A stretch of DNA of 64,000 nt from Adineta vaga (taxonomy: Eukaryota; Rotifera), in contig CP075494.1 of the NCBI GenBank assembly GCA_021613535.1, forward strand, positions 8,680,001-8,744,000. The letters run 5' to 3'. The notes under the pieces were generated by a model. That model worked only from the letters and a program-made list of their open reading frames with translations, was not told the origin of the DNA and made no database searches. Below, piece after piece: positions 24,601 to 36,022 of this stretch. Positions within the stretch are counted from its first letter, which is position 1; the number at the start of each line of letters is the position of its first letter. The translations under genes and the position numbers were made by a program.

Positions 24601-27122
24601 TTTCTAATTGTGAACATGTTTTACATATACTAAATAAATCGACAATTAAATCACGTACATATGTAAATACAATTGATTTGCTTTGTTCATTTGTAGAAAT
24701 TTTATTTGATTTCATTAAACAATAACAAACAAATAACCATTGTGTTGTATTCTGATCATTCGACGATGATAACAAACGTTGTAAAGTAGAATTCATAATC
24801 ACAGATAATTGCGTATAACAAAGTGTGATCGATGATAGGGATGGTAATGAACGTTTTGGAATACTATTTAAATCAATATCATTTAAAGTTTTTAATAAAC
24901 ATTTGATTGTTGTTAGTAGAAATCCGAATAAACGTTGATTTTCTTGATCTTTAATAGCTTGTTCGAAAACAAGTCCATGTCGAAGTAATTCCATATATAA
25001 ATGAATTAATTGTTTTCCATCAAGTAAAACTAAACGACACAATGCTTTGAATAATTGTGTCCATATTAAAGTATATGAATAATCGAGATGTTGACTATCA
25101 CTAAGTGAAAATGGACGAAGTAATAATTCAATGGTTGTTTCTTGTCGTTGATTATTTAATTCAACGGAACGTGTATTATTAAGAATTGATATTAAATGTG
25201 ATGAACAACGTAACCATATATGCCAGAATAGTGAAGGAATTATTAAAGGTTGAATTGTTAATTCAAATGAACATTTAAGTAGTAAGAGACCTGTTTGATG
25301 ACAAAAATTATCGTCTGATGTTTTCGATAATGTATCAATTAGATATGAAAGAATATGAAGATATGTTTGTTCAATAGTTAAATTATCAGGTGTGTAACGA
25401 ATAGCATGTTCTAACATCATATGAAGATATTGATCAGATAGTGTTGTACGAGATGAAGATGATTGATCAGATGATAATGATGATGATTTATCTTCTAAAA
25501 AATAGAATGATTTGAGTTTTATTTTGAATAGAAAGAGAATAAAACTTACGTGATCGATTGTTTTGTGAAGCTGAGAATGTTTTTGTTCTTATACTTGAAT
25601 CTCGTAGAACAGTTTCGATTGCAAGTGGAAATCCAGTTCGTTCAAATGTTTCAAAGATTTTAAATAAAAATTCTGTTGGAATATGTGAATCAATCCATAA
25701 TTGTTCAATACGTGTTAAAAGACATGTATTTATTGCGACTCGTTCAGATTCATTCATAGAATTATTCAATGTAAATAGACGTGTTAGATGAGTTAAATAA
25801 CAATTCCAAATTGTTAACCAAGAAGAATTTTCATCATTTAATTCTTCAAAAACTGAATCAAATAAGTAATTAAGAATTTGATCACCAGCTGTTTTCATTA
25901 CATTTTCACCATGATTCGTTAGAACCTCATGTAAACATTCGATTCCCATCTTTCGACATTCTGGCCACCATGATGTATTTGTTGGAGGCGTTTTACCTGA
26001 TGTTTGATGACCAAATGCAAATGCAAGAAATGGTAATAGAACATCATCGATATGTGTTGGATATGATGAAACGAGTATTAACCATGCACGACATTTAGCG
26101 ATAGATGCTGATTTACTTTTTGATGTATAATCAGGTAGAAATGGTGTAAGAAATAATTTTAGTAAACGATTATATAATTGTTGTTGATGTGTATCATCAT
26201 GATTGAGATTTAAATCTGAACGATAGATATGTGACATAAATGAAGCCCATGCTGAAAATGCAGCACCACGAACAGAATAATTGGCAACGACGAAAGCTAA
26301 AATAGACGTGATAATAAAATGATTGAGAAAAGTGACAGAGAATTACATACCATCCTGAATAACAGCTAACATTTCATTTCCTTTGGTATGTCCACGTGTT
26401 AATAATCGACTGAGAAGTGCAGCTAATGGTTCCCATAAATGAATAGCGAATAAAGCTAATTTTAAATCATCAACATGTTTAACCCATGTTTTTAATTGAG
26501 TTAGAAAATTTGTTGAAATTACTGATGATGGCGAACGACCCAGTACGTCGACAATTTCTTTTGGTAATGGTGTAAAACATTTGACTATTTGAGCAAGTAG
26601 ATCAATTATTAGATCACCATAAATTAAATATGATGTAGAAGAAATACGTGTCACTACAAAATGCAGTATACTTGAAAGCCATTCAGCTAATGTTGAATAT
26701 AACAGATTTGATCGATTGTCAAGAAGAACAATAAGAAATTTTAAAAGAGATAATAAGATCTCATTATTATCATCACAAGTCGTTAATATACGTTTAATAA
26801 ATGGCAATAGATCTTGTTTAAATTGTATATCAGTTACTTCGACGAGTAAATTCTCAGAATTTGTTTGAAAAGAATCAAGAATATATAGAAGTATTTGTGA
26901 AGAAACATCCACTGAATCACCTAAGATATTACAAAGATGATTAACAAAGGACGATCGAAGTGATATAGTTTGATAACATTGGTTATAGATATTTAAAAAT
27001 TCCGTGGGTGAATGAAGATTAGTTCGTAAGTCATCAAGAAGAGTCGATTCGTTGATACTTGGACTTGTTTGTGGTGAAGTTGAAGTTAGATTTTTCGATC
27101 GTGTTTTTCGTGCTCCTGTCAT
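21609..27122 (-). CDS. RIF1: RIF1, replication-timing and DNA-repair factor
   Basis: Seven exons (26351-27122, 25550-26296, 24276-25494, 22967-24197, 22490-22614, 22192-22430, 21609-22126) sum to 4851 nt, 1616 residues (human about 2450). Residues from about 40 to 900 form a helical HEAT-type array, including the RIF1_N-like stretch SVRGAAFSAWASF ... AKCRAWLILVSSYP. A Ser/Pro-rich disordered middle follows. Near residues 1225-1250 lie the two PP1-docking motifs, SILK (LKSILKRL) and RVxF (TRRVAFHD), which recruit phosphatase PP1. The C-terminal conserved block is PIFPALVDCDKPLDSLIH, then MNTVGDIA and KLSNIQKALSLYQERL. The ATG at 27122 (MTGARKTRSK) is the first in frame. One intron (22615-22966, 352 nt) is far longer than the rest. 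Confidence 0.9.
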
Positions 27123-27544
27123 TGATAATAGCACTTCGACAATTTTGATCTTTACCTACGAATGAGAAAATAAATAGACTGACCAATTGTAAAGCCATCA
27201 TACCAGACACGAAATTCACATACAATGGCAGCCATTCAGATAGCCATTTCGAAACAATGAAAGACCTCCATTTTGAAACGAAATAGAAACAGACAGACAG
27301 AAAAAAAGGGTATATTCTATATCGTCAGAGAGTAATACGACGTTTCTTTTGTGCAATTAACAACAGATGTACTTTTTTACTGGCGACACCTATATTTTTT
27401 TGTTCGCGATACAAGAATTCAAATAAAGTATAGAACTTGTTTCTTTATGAAAAGTAACTAACGAAATAGTAACCGATAAAGATTTATTCTATCAATCGAT
27501 GCCAAAGAACTAAGTTAAACAAAAAAATAGAATTTCATCGATGC
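27123..27544. other. RIF1 promoter region
   Basis: About 420 bp between the beta-lactamase-like stop and the RIF1 start, both on the minus strand. No element identified. Confidence 0.4.
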
Positions 27545-29026
27545 CTATTGATCGACTTTTTTCAACTTTATTTGTTGAATTAACGGTAAACTTTCTGGTG
27601 ATAAATTGAAAGAGACACGAATCGAACCATTTTCACCTTTGATATGAAATGCACCACGTAATTGATTTTTTGGCGTTAATTCTTCGATGGCAACAATTTG
27701 TCCTATTTGATTTAATAATTCTTCAAATGTTGCTTTTCGTAGTTCTAATGATGTATCAATAAAAAAATTTTCAGCGAAAATCATCGACAGTTCTGAATCG
27801 GACATTTTCCAATTGGTTTTCAGTAACAAATTGATTAGTTGTTCTTTTCGTTCAGCAAGAATTTTCGATATGGGTAATTTTCGAGGTTGCAAATCTGCTA
27901 GTTTAATCAACTGATCGATAATATTTGTATTGATATGGCCTAAATCTGCATAGGTACTATTTGCGAAAGATATCAATCCTATGCCGTGTTCAGGTAACAT
28001 TACCCAATTACTGCCAAAACCCGGCAAGCCTCCTGAATGATCGATGGATACTACGCCGTCATGATTTTTACTCCAGAAAAGTCCATAACAATAGGCACTG
28101 GTTACTGGACACGGACGATGTGGATACATTTCAAGTTTGATAAAATTCCATGGATGATGCATTTCACGTAATGAACTACGTCGTAATGGTCCATATTCAG
28201 GTTCATTTCGTGCAGGCCAAGCTTGTAAATGAAACGAAACATATTTACTAAAATCTTCGATTGAACTAATTAAACCACCCATTGCACCAAAAGATCCATC
28301 CGGAAGTGGTATTTCTTTTAAATAATGTTCACATTCCCATCGATATCCATTAACTAATAATTCCGATGGAGCATCACTATATTCCCAAAAAGTATTCGTC
28401 ATTCCCAATGGATCAAGAATTTCTCGTTTAATATATTTTTGATAAGAAATCTCGGATACCACTGTAATTATACGTCCTAACATCGCATAAGCAAGATTAG
28501 TATATTCCCAAATTGTTCCAGGTGGATTCGATAATGTAATTCCTGTTTTCAATAGTTTTAAAAACTCTTCTTCAGGCAATGCTAATTGTCGATCACCCCA
28601 TGGATCATCTTCTGGCATACCAGCATCTTGAATTAACAGATGACGAATAGTTATAATCGGTCCATCTGTTGTTAGTTCATCCGTTATTGTTACTTCAGGA
28701 ATATATCTGCCAATTGGATCATCAAGACGAAGTTTACCATCATCACGAAGTTTAACAATAGCCATGGCAGTGACACTTTTTGTCATTGATGCAATACGAA
28801 AAAGTGATTTTGTTGTAGGTGGTACTTTTTGTTCGACATCAATATAACCAAAACTACGACTGCTAAATATTTGTCCATCTACCACAATTCCATAGATGAG
28901 ACCAGGAAAATGATTTATTGTAAATTCGTTTTGAAAAAGTTCCTCAATAGCTGGTAACACATTCTTTAACTTTTCTAAGCGATGTTCATCAGTAAATACA
29001 GGTGGTTCATATGAATTAGATATCAT
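27545..29026 (-). CDS. Serine beta-lactamase-like hydrolase (class C / PBP4* fold)
   Basis: One uninterrupted exon of 493 residues from ATG at 29026. The open frame extends further upstream to a GTG, but an intron-like acceptor (ATTTTAG) lies just before the ATG, so a 5' exon is possible. Active-site motifs are SMTK (SxxK, in RIASMTKSVTAMAI), YTN (YxN, in WEYTNLAYAMLG) and HSGG (in IDHSGGLPGFGSNW). The final 110 residues form a separate mixed tail. Such enzymes hydrolyse esters, amides or peptidoglycan-like substrates; the actual substrate is unknown. Lack of introns, unlike nearly all neighbours, suggests recent acquisition from bacteria, or descent from an animal LACTB-like gene. No signal peptide is evident. 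Catalytic residues are intact. Confidence 0.85.
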   Translation of the reverse strand: MISNSYEPPVFTDEHRLEKLKNVLPAIEELFQNEFTINHFPGLIYGIVVDGQIFSSRSFGYIDVEQKVPPTTKSLFRIASMTKSVTAMAIVKLRDDGKLRLDDPIGRYIPEVTITDELTTDGPIITIRHLLIQDAGMPEDDPWGDRQLALPEEEFLKLLKTGITLSNPPGTIWEYTNLAYAMLGRIITVVSEISYQKYIKREILDPLGMTNTFWEYSDAPSELLVNGYRWECEHYLKEIPLPDGSFGAMGGLISSIEDFSKYVSFHLQAWPARNEPEYGPLRRSSLREMHHPWNFIKLEMYPHRPCPVTSAYCYGLFWSKNHDGVVSIDHSGGLPGFGSNWVMLPEHGIGLISFANSTYADLGHINTNIIDQLIKLADLQPRKLPISKILAERKEQLINLLLKTNWKMSDSELSMIFAENFFIDTSLELRKATFEELLNQIGQIVAIEELTPKNQLRGAFHIKGENGSIRVSFNLSPESLPLIQQIKLKKVDQ

Positions 29027-29836
29027 GATATCTAAAATGAGAGAAGAAAAAGTAGATTCAAAAGTTTCATGCGACACCTATCAATCAAGATGAAGTTTTC
29101 AGTTTCCGTTGAATACCATATGGTGTTTTCTTTGCTTGATGGTATACAACGACTAAGACAAACAAAAACCTGGATAATTTTGATTAATAAACTAATTCTT
29201 GCTAAACAACTATTCTAAGACAAAACATTTGCTTACTATGATCTTACAAAGTGAATTTTATATTGAACGAACGAAGATTTTGATCAAATAAAATGCAATG
29301 AGAGAATATGATTAGAGTTACTATTAACCACCTTCAAGTCACACAATGACTCGACGTATTTTTCTTTCTTTTCTGTTAACTCGACTTGTGTGTTTATCTT
29401 ACGATATAGAAAGTACGAAGTGTTTCTCTACAATAAAATGTTTATTTATTCGATTTTACAATAAAAAGATAAAATTTGAACATGTTGATTTTTCAATGTT
29501 ATCAACGATTATAAACTAGATAATATGTTTGAAATATGCTTTTGAGTATCCAATAACCAGAAATATGATAAATCATTTAGATACATTGCATCATCTGTTT
29601 TTCGAAATACGCACGTCTTTTGCAATATTAAAACAACATTTATTTCGACGTCGACAAAAGAGATTCATAGTTTAAAAAAACAAAACATTACCCGTAACGT
29701 TACTCATATGTTTGTTAATTATAATTGCGCAATAATTGCGATGACTCAAGGACGAATATAAAAATGAAAAATCAGTTGGCATATTGTTACAAATGAATCT
29801 TTTGCTTACACAACTATATACAAATCAACTAAAAAA
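29027..29836. other. Divergent spacer between the hydrolase and the NYN gene
   Basis: About 810 bp between divergently oriented genes, so it should carry both promoters. No conserved element recognised; a palindromic GTAACGTTAC lies near 29694. Confidence 0.4.
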
Positions 29837-31671
29837 ATGGCTTCGAATCAGCAACAATATGATGAGCAATTGAAATTGCTCCAAGAACGTTTTCCAACAG
29901 AATCCAGACATGCATTACTACGTCAATTAGAAAAGAACAATGGTGACGTTGATCAGGTATGAAATCTTCCTTGTTTTCTAATGCTTTTTTTGCCCGCTCA
30001 AACCTCCTTTGCGGGTGAATGGAGGTTATCATTTGTATCTATTACTAGAATGATAATTCAACTTCGATTTTGCTAAAATATTTCTTCTCTGATCAGGTCC
30101 GTGCACATTTTTTTCAACGAGAATTTCGTCACAAAAAATTGGAATCACTCGAAACTCGATATGGTAGTACATTAAATGCATTACAACAAGAATATCCTTC
30201 ATCTCACTCACTAAAACGTTCAAGTTTACTTAAAACAATGGAACGTTTTGGTGGAGAAACTGAATATGTTCGACAATATCTTGAAAGACTCGGTATTGAA
30301 TCAGATGATCGTGTAATTGATCCAGATGAAACAAAAGAACAACAACGAGAAAGATTGAGAAAGAAATATGCTGTTCAATTAGCTGAATTATCATCGGCTG
30401 GTATAAATATCAAATGTCCTTGTGTACTTACGCAACTTGAGAAAAATCATGGTGATGTCCATAAAGTAATATAAAAAAAGATAAATTGATATAGATTCAT
30501 GTATTCGTCTACAATAGATATTGGAAATAATGACACGTCATAAAGAAAAAAAGGATAAAATATATGAACTCGATTTAAAATACAAAGATCAAATTGCTCA
30601 GCTTGAAGCTGATGGTGTTAAAGTAAAGAATAAACAATATTTATTACAGTTATTAGACAAAGCAGATGGACAGATAGATAAAGTTAAAGAGCTTTTAGCC
30701 GAAAGAAATGAACAAAAACATTCGATCAATTCATCATCTGAAGGAGGTGAGAAAAAAAAGGACGCCTCTTTGAAGAAACAACATAGTATTAATATTGATG
30801 ATCTCGATCATATCAAACAACTACGTGCTGCAGGTATACATGGAAATCCTGTCAAAATTCTTGCTGTGTTTCATGAATGTAATGATTCTATCGAATTAAC
30901 TATTGCTCGATTTCAAAAAGAACGTGAAGAACGTGAAGAACAGTCAGAAAAACGACTTCAAGTAAATTATTCGAATGATTCAAACTGTTTTACAATTCAT
31001 TTATTTTTCTTTTTCTAGCAACGTATATCACTTGCAGAAATTCATGATTCTTATTTGAATATAAATCATCAAAATGATTGGCCGAATGATATAGAACAAG
31101 TTTATTTAGATGGAAATAATATGATGTTTGTCATTGATACTCTTCGTCAACTCTGTTTGAATCGTGCTAGTCAAAAAACTGAACGAGCTATTGCACAAAT
31201 AGCTAATGCCTGGAATGAACAAATGTGTATTCCGAATGTTGAACTTATTTTTGATTCGACTCATCAATTAGATCAAATTGGTAGTATAAAAGTAACCAGT
31301 GCACATCCAACATATTCGACAACGGACGATATGCTCATCGACATTGCTCGACGAACTCATAATCACGAAAAGAATAAACATACAATTATAGTTACATCGG
31401 ATCGTGCTCGCCATACAGGTATATTGGTTTGAATCTTTCTCTCAGTCTACTTTTTTTTAATCATTTATTTTATTATTTAAACAAAATTTAGTTAAAACAT
31501 GAAGGATGTCAATTAGTGAAATCGTATGCATGGTTTGCTCATTGTGCAATGATATTAACACCAGATTTAATCAATGAAGAAGAATCATCATCGACTGATG
31601 CAACGCCAAAATCAAGAAAATCTCGATACAATCTTGATGAACTTGTTCATCGTATTGCTCAAATAGATTAA
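29837..31671 (+). CDS. CUE/UBA-like repeat protein with C-terminal YacP-like NYN (PIN-fold) domain
   Basis: Five exons (29837-29956, 30097-30465, 30518-30961, 31019-31426, 31492-31671) encode 506 residues. The first 330 or so carry at least four helical repeats of the type LLQERFPTESRHALLRQL(E)KNNGDVDQV, recurring as LQQEYPSSHSLKRSSLLKTMERFGGETEYV and similar blocks. Their spacing resembles CUE/UBA ubiquitin-binding helices. The C-terminal part fits a NYN/PIN nuclease core: LDGNNMMF, VELIFDST, TTDDMLIDIARR and IIVTSDR supply the expected acidic residues, followed by CQLVKSYAWF. NYN domains usually cut RNA; ubiquitin binding is inference. I know no named orthologue. The first intron is unusual (see findings). 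Confidence 0.7.
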
Positions 31672-32363
31672 AATACATTCGTTTTTCTTAATGATGAAAA
31701 ATAGGTCTTTTTTTACTTCTTTTTTTTTTCTTTTAAAATAAAACTTTGTTGAATTAAATCATTAGTTATATCTTTCAAAATACGTTCAACATAAAAATGA
31801 TAAGAATATATGTATATATACGTTTGTGTATTGAAAGAGTGATTTATCATCGATGTTTTATGAGAAGGATGAAAGGAAGACTTTTCATACATGTCATCGA
31901 ATGCATTCGAGTGTAACGCGTGACCGTCTAACGCCATGATCAAATACACTCGTATAAAAAATTGATTGCGTTTGTTGTTTGATTCAATCGGACAACTCAC
32001 TTCTTTTTTTTTACCTTTCGGTTATACGAGTATGTCGTGTTAATATCTATAGGTTGTTCACATCGTTGTAGCGCTCATTCGGTTTTCTTTCTCTCTTTTT
32101 TGTTCAATCAAAGCGTAACCGAAAGTTTAATCAGACGTTGATAAAAGACAATCGAAGTTGGCTGTGTCTCATCGATAGAAGTGATCAACAATTGAGCGGT
32201 CGTATTGGCAAGAGTAAGTTGAATTAGACATCTGAAATATAAAAATATTCATTGTGGACAAACTGTATCTGATTATATATATATATATATATATATATGT
32301 ATTTACAAATAGAATTGGTTTTCTTTAGATAAATTATTGAATAAAATCAAATTAGAAAGAAAA
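31672..32363. other. Upstream region of the polyQ gene
   Basis: About 690 bp. It includes an apparent 5' UTR intron (donor GTAAGT near 32214, acceptor TTTAG near 32330) with an AT microsatellite at about 32273-32298. Otherwise nothing recognised. Confidence 0.45.
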
Positions 32364-34560
32364 ATGCCTCCTGCAACCTTACCAAAATCTTCTACTCCTC
32401 TTAGTACATTGTCATCGGTAGCTACAAATAATACTACAATGGCTGTGCAAAGTGGTCCGTATACAAAAACGCAATGTAAATGAAATCTTTTTATTTTCGA
32501 TTCGATAAGATTTCATTTAAATTCGGGTTTATTTTAGTTCAAAGTACAATGGAAGGTTCTCGAACAATTAAAAGTTCGAAAGAGGTTGAACAACTTCTTC
32601 GTGATTATCCAGCTGCATTAGAACTTTATCGAACAGGAAAATATAAAGTTAAAGTTAAATGTGAAGCTGATGTCGAACGTGTTATTCTTGTTGAAAAACG
32701 ATCACCAAAAGCTACTTCTAATAATTCATCTGCTGCTAATGATGTTCATGAAGCAAATCAAACAGTTCCTGATATTTCAACAACTACAGAACCAGATAAA
32801 GATATAAAAAAAGATCGAAGTCCAAGACGTTCACGTAGTCCAACACAATATCAAGATCGTATTGCACCGACGACAACATCAATCTCACAATCTGGTAATA
32901 TTGTTCATACAACAATATCTTCAATTCGTATGACAAGTAATACTCAACCAAAAGTTGAACATCAACGAACACATTCAAAAGAACGTGAAACATCTGTAAC
33001 ACCACAACAAAAACAATCTGATAATCATCGTAGTCATTCACGTGAGAGTCAACGTAAGGCATCCTATAGCAAACAACAAGGTAATAAGATCAATCGAGAA
33101 TATCCCAAGATGATGATGCCATATGTTCCCAATGCTACTAATCCTGGAAATGTTTGGCAACAACAACGTCCTGTTCAACCTTATTTTAGCAATCCTTTAT
33201 TACAACAACAACAACGTTCCAATTTATTTATGACTCCATCATTTGTTCCACAACAAAATCCAATCTATCGACAACCTTATTATTATGGTCAACAACCACC
33301 TGCGCATGTTGTCTATCAACAACCACAACAGTAAATTAATATTCAATAAACATACAAATTATCTTTTCTTTCTATATCTATTCTTCTTTTAGACAACAAC
33401 CTTATCCACCCCTATCCGTATCAACTGTCGGTAAAGCCAAATTACATTCTACCCACAATTATTCCGCATCATCACGATCTGCATCGAATACGATGGGACT
33501 TCCACCATCTTTTCGTACATTTCATTCCAATCAACAGCAACATGCAACTCTACGTCCTATGTATCAAGCACAAGTTCCTTTTCCTTTCAATCCTCAATGG
33601 GCTAATATGGCTAATCAACCTATGGCTAATATGATGCCAAATAATAACATGTATGTTGATCAAAAACGTGGTGCACGAGATCGTGCTCGAAGTGTTGATA
33701 CAGGTGGTCGTAATAATCCATCAATGCGTTTACCTCATATATTCCCACAACAACAGCTACAACAATTGCAACAGCAACAACAACAGCAACAACAGCAACA
33801 ACAACAACAACAACAACAACAACAGCAGCAGCAGCAACAGCAATCTGTTCCTATGATGGAAACAAAAGTTCAACATCATCATCGCCATCGATCTCATCAT
33901 ACTGGCCAGTCGGTAACAAATAATAAAGAACAAAATGTTACACCTGTATGAACAGATAATTCCAATCTATTTAATATATCTTATTTTTTTATCTTCGTTT
34001 TTTTTAGAAAGAACCAGCACCTGTTGGTACTGGTGAAAAATTAACTGTCCGTCAGCTCAATGGTTTGTAGTTTCTTTTCCTCAAAAATTCGAATCTTGTT
34101 ATCAACATTTTCTCTGTAGACATGTTCATGCAAATGGATCCAACAGGTCGATTACCTTATAGTTCAATACCATCTGTTTTACAACGTTTTAGTATTACCT
34201 TAACTGAAAATGACGTTACTACAGCTGGAAAAGAACTTGGATACAATTGTGAGAAACATCTAACTTTATACGTGATTTTTATTCAAATATTTTTTTGTTT
34301 TGTAGTAAATGAGGCAATATCTGCTCGTCGTCTTGTTCATATCTTAGTTAAATTAGGCAAGATAACTAAATCCAATCAACAACGTCAACCTGTTTCACCG
34401 TCGATGTTACCTGAAGATCGTGAAGTTACGGATATAATGACACAACGAAAAGTATGTCAATTCTTAATCATTTCCAATCAATCTGAAGTACTTTCGTTTT
34501 TTCTAGGCCAAAGCTACTCATTCAGAATCATCAACTCAACCTACTACTCAATGGAATTAA
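32364..34560 (+). CDS. PolyQ, Ser/Arg-containing protein with C-terminal EF-hand-like pair (unidentified)
   Basis: Seven exons (32364-32475, 32538-33330, 33393-33945, 34008-34062, 34120-34248, 34306-34451, 34507-34560) give 613 residues. A conserved-looking block near the N-terminus, EVEQLLRDYPAALELYRTGK, is followed by an Arg/Ser-rich part with SPRRSRSP and HSRES motifs, then Gln/Asn/Pro-rich low complexity with about 28 Gln in a near-continuous run (33770-33843, mixed CAA/CAG). The C-terminus, MFMQMDPTGRLPYSSIPSVL ... DVTTAGKELG, resembles a pair of EF-hand helices, but the calcium loop looks incomplete. It could be an RNA-associated protein from its composition. No family is assigned. Mixed glutamine codons suggest the tract is not a pure unstable repeat. 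Confidence 0.7.
33745..33845 (+). repeat. CAA/CAG trinucleotide tract (polyQ)
   Basis: Glutamine codons in the coding strand, mixing CAA and CAG, with a few interrupting codons at the left end. Confidence 0.9.
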
Positions 34561-35609
34561 TTCTTTAGACTTCTAACAATAGAATAATAATTTTTCAATC
34601 ATTTTTTTCTGCTCATGATTTTGTGAATGTAGTTTATTTGATAAATATTGAATTAGAATCAAAGCAAATATGAAATACGCACATTAATTTTGATACTGAA
34701 AATATGAAGGTTTCATTTAAGTCACTTGTATCTATCATATTTAAAATCTACAAAGAAAAAAAAACTTCTATATGCTGTTCGATTATTGTCAACGATTTTA
34801 ATGTCATTGATAATATAGTTATCTGATATACAGTTTCGATACTTGTAAAAAAATGAATTTGCATAAGTTTTAAATTGAAAATTATATTTCTTTTCGTGAC
34901 TAACTTGATGAAAAGAGTAAAATATCTTTAACAGCATTTGATTACTATTCAGAAGGAAATTGCCATGTGCTTCTATAATGAATGTACGCGTACAGATGTA
35001 ATTCAAGGTACACAGTCGTTGATGACCATGAACTACGATGAAGGTTTATAATAAATTGAGATATAAAGAAGTAAAATATCTTTCCCACATCGTCCTTATA
35101 TTAATCAACGTTTATCTGTAGATATATCGAAAGGTTTTATGGCTTATTATGTCAAGAAACACGTATGCATTCTACCATGAAGTAAAGTTAATGCGATTGA
35201 AGTTAATTGAATATGAATTCTCCTTCGTTTATATATTCGATAAGATGTATTATATAGATTGTAAAAGCTATATGCCAAAAAATCGTCTTTTTTCGAGCAA
35301 TTCTTTATACAAATCAAATATCATAATTCAATTCGGAAAACGGATGTTCTTTCGTCTCATATTTGAATCAATTTTTTGTAATTTTTCGTTCGTAAGATCA
35401 TCGTGCTGCAAAATGACATAAAAGTATGCTTATATTTATCAGATCACATCGCATCAATAAATTCATAGAAAAATTTCAAATATTCAATTTGATTATTCTT
35501 TTTTTTCAAAGAAATCACTAGTAAATCAGTATTTTTTATAGATGGAACTGGTTTTGCCGGAATATAAATTATTGAAAAACTTTCATCAACTAAAAATTAG
35601 AAAAGCGAC
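34561..35609. other. Intergenic region
   Basis: About 1 kb of AT-rich DNA. Frames of about 90 codons exist on both strands but are Phe/Ile/Asn-rich without motifs; no gene called. Confidence 0.4.
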
Positions 35610-36022
35610 TCAAAAATAATCTTGACACGAACGACGTCCGTCAGAAAAGTTATGGATACGGTTGGTATCTCAGATTCGGATTTTGCATTGACGAATTTGT
35701 GTTATTAATTTCGTTGCTGCATCTATAATAAAAAAATGAAACTATGACGTGAATTAAAAGAATATAAATGACAATAGTCAACTATTCATTATGACCACAT
35801 AACACTGTTGGAATTGTTTCATCATCTTTCATTGGGCGAGTTATTCAACTAATATCATATGTGTGACCATGGTGAAGAAGTTCAAATGATAAACGTTCTA
35901 ATTCTTCATAAATGGTCTATATATCATTATACGTTTTCTCAGCTATTATAATGCGATACGAAGCATTTATTAGTCCTGCGTCATTTTGTGCGATGGTCTC
36001 ACCAACAGTAGATAATGTCAGG
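35610..36022 (-). pseudogene. Decayed gene fragment, unidentified
   Basis: On the minus strand a gene-like frame begins GDLTLSTVGETIAQNDAG and continues with ASYRIIIAEKTYNDI, a stop, TIYEELERLSFELLHHGHT, a second stop, then TRPMKDDETIPTVL. A plausible intron (35723-35798) leads to AATKLITQIRQCKIRI, a third stop, and DTNRIHNFSDGRRSCQDYF ending at TGA 35610-35612. In-frame stops are at 35917-35919, 35845-35847 and 35670-35672. Composition and the intron position argue for a former protein-coding gene. The family was not recognised, and no start was found. Confidence 0.55.

Noticed and set aside
26343-27134. RIF1 start at 27134
   Set aside because: That codon is GTG; the first in-frame ATG is at 27122.
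27545-29077. Hydrolase start at 29077
   Set aside because: GTG rather than ATG, and an intron-like acceptor lies between it and the ATG at 29026.
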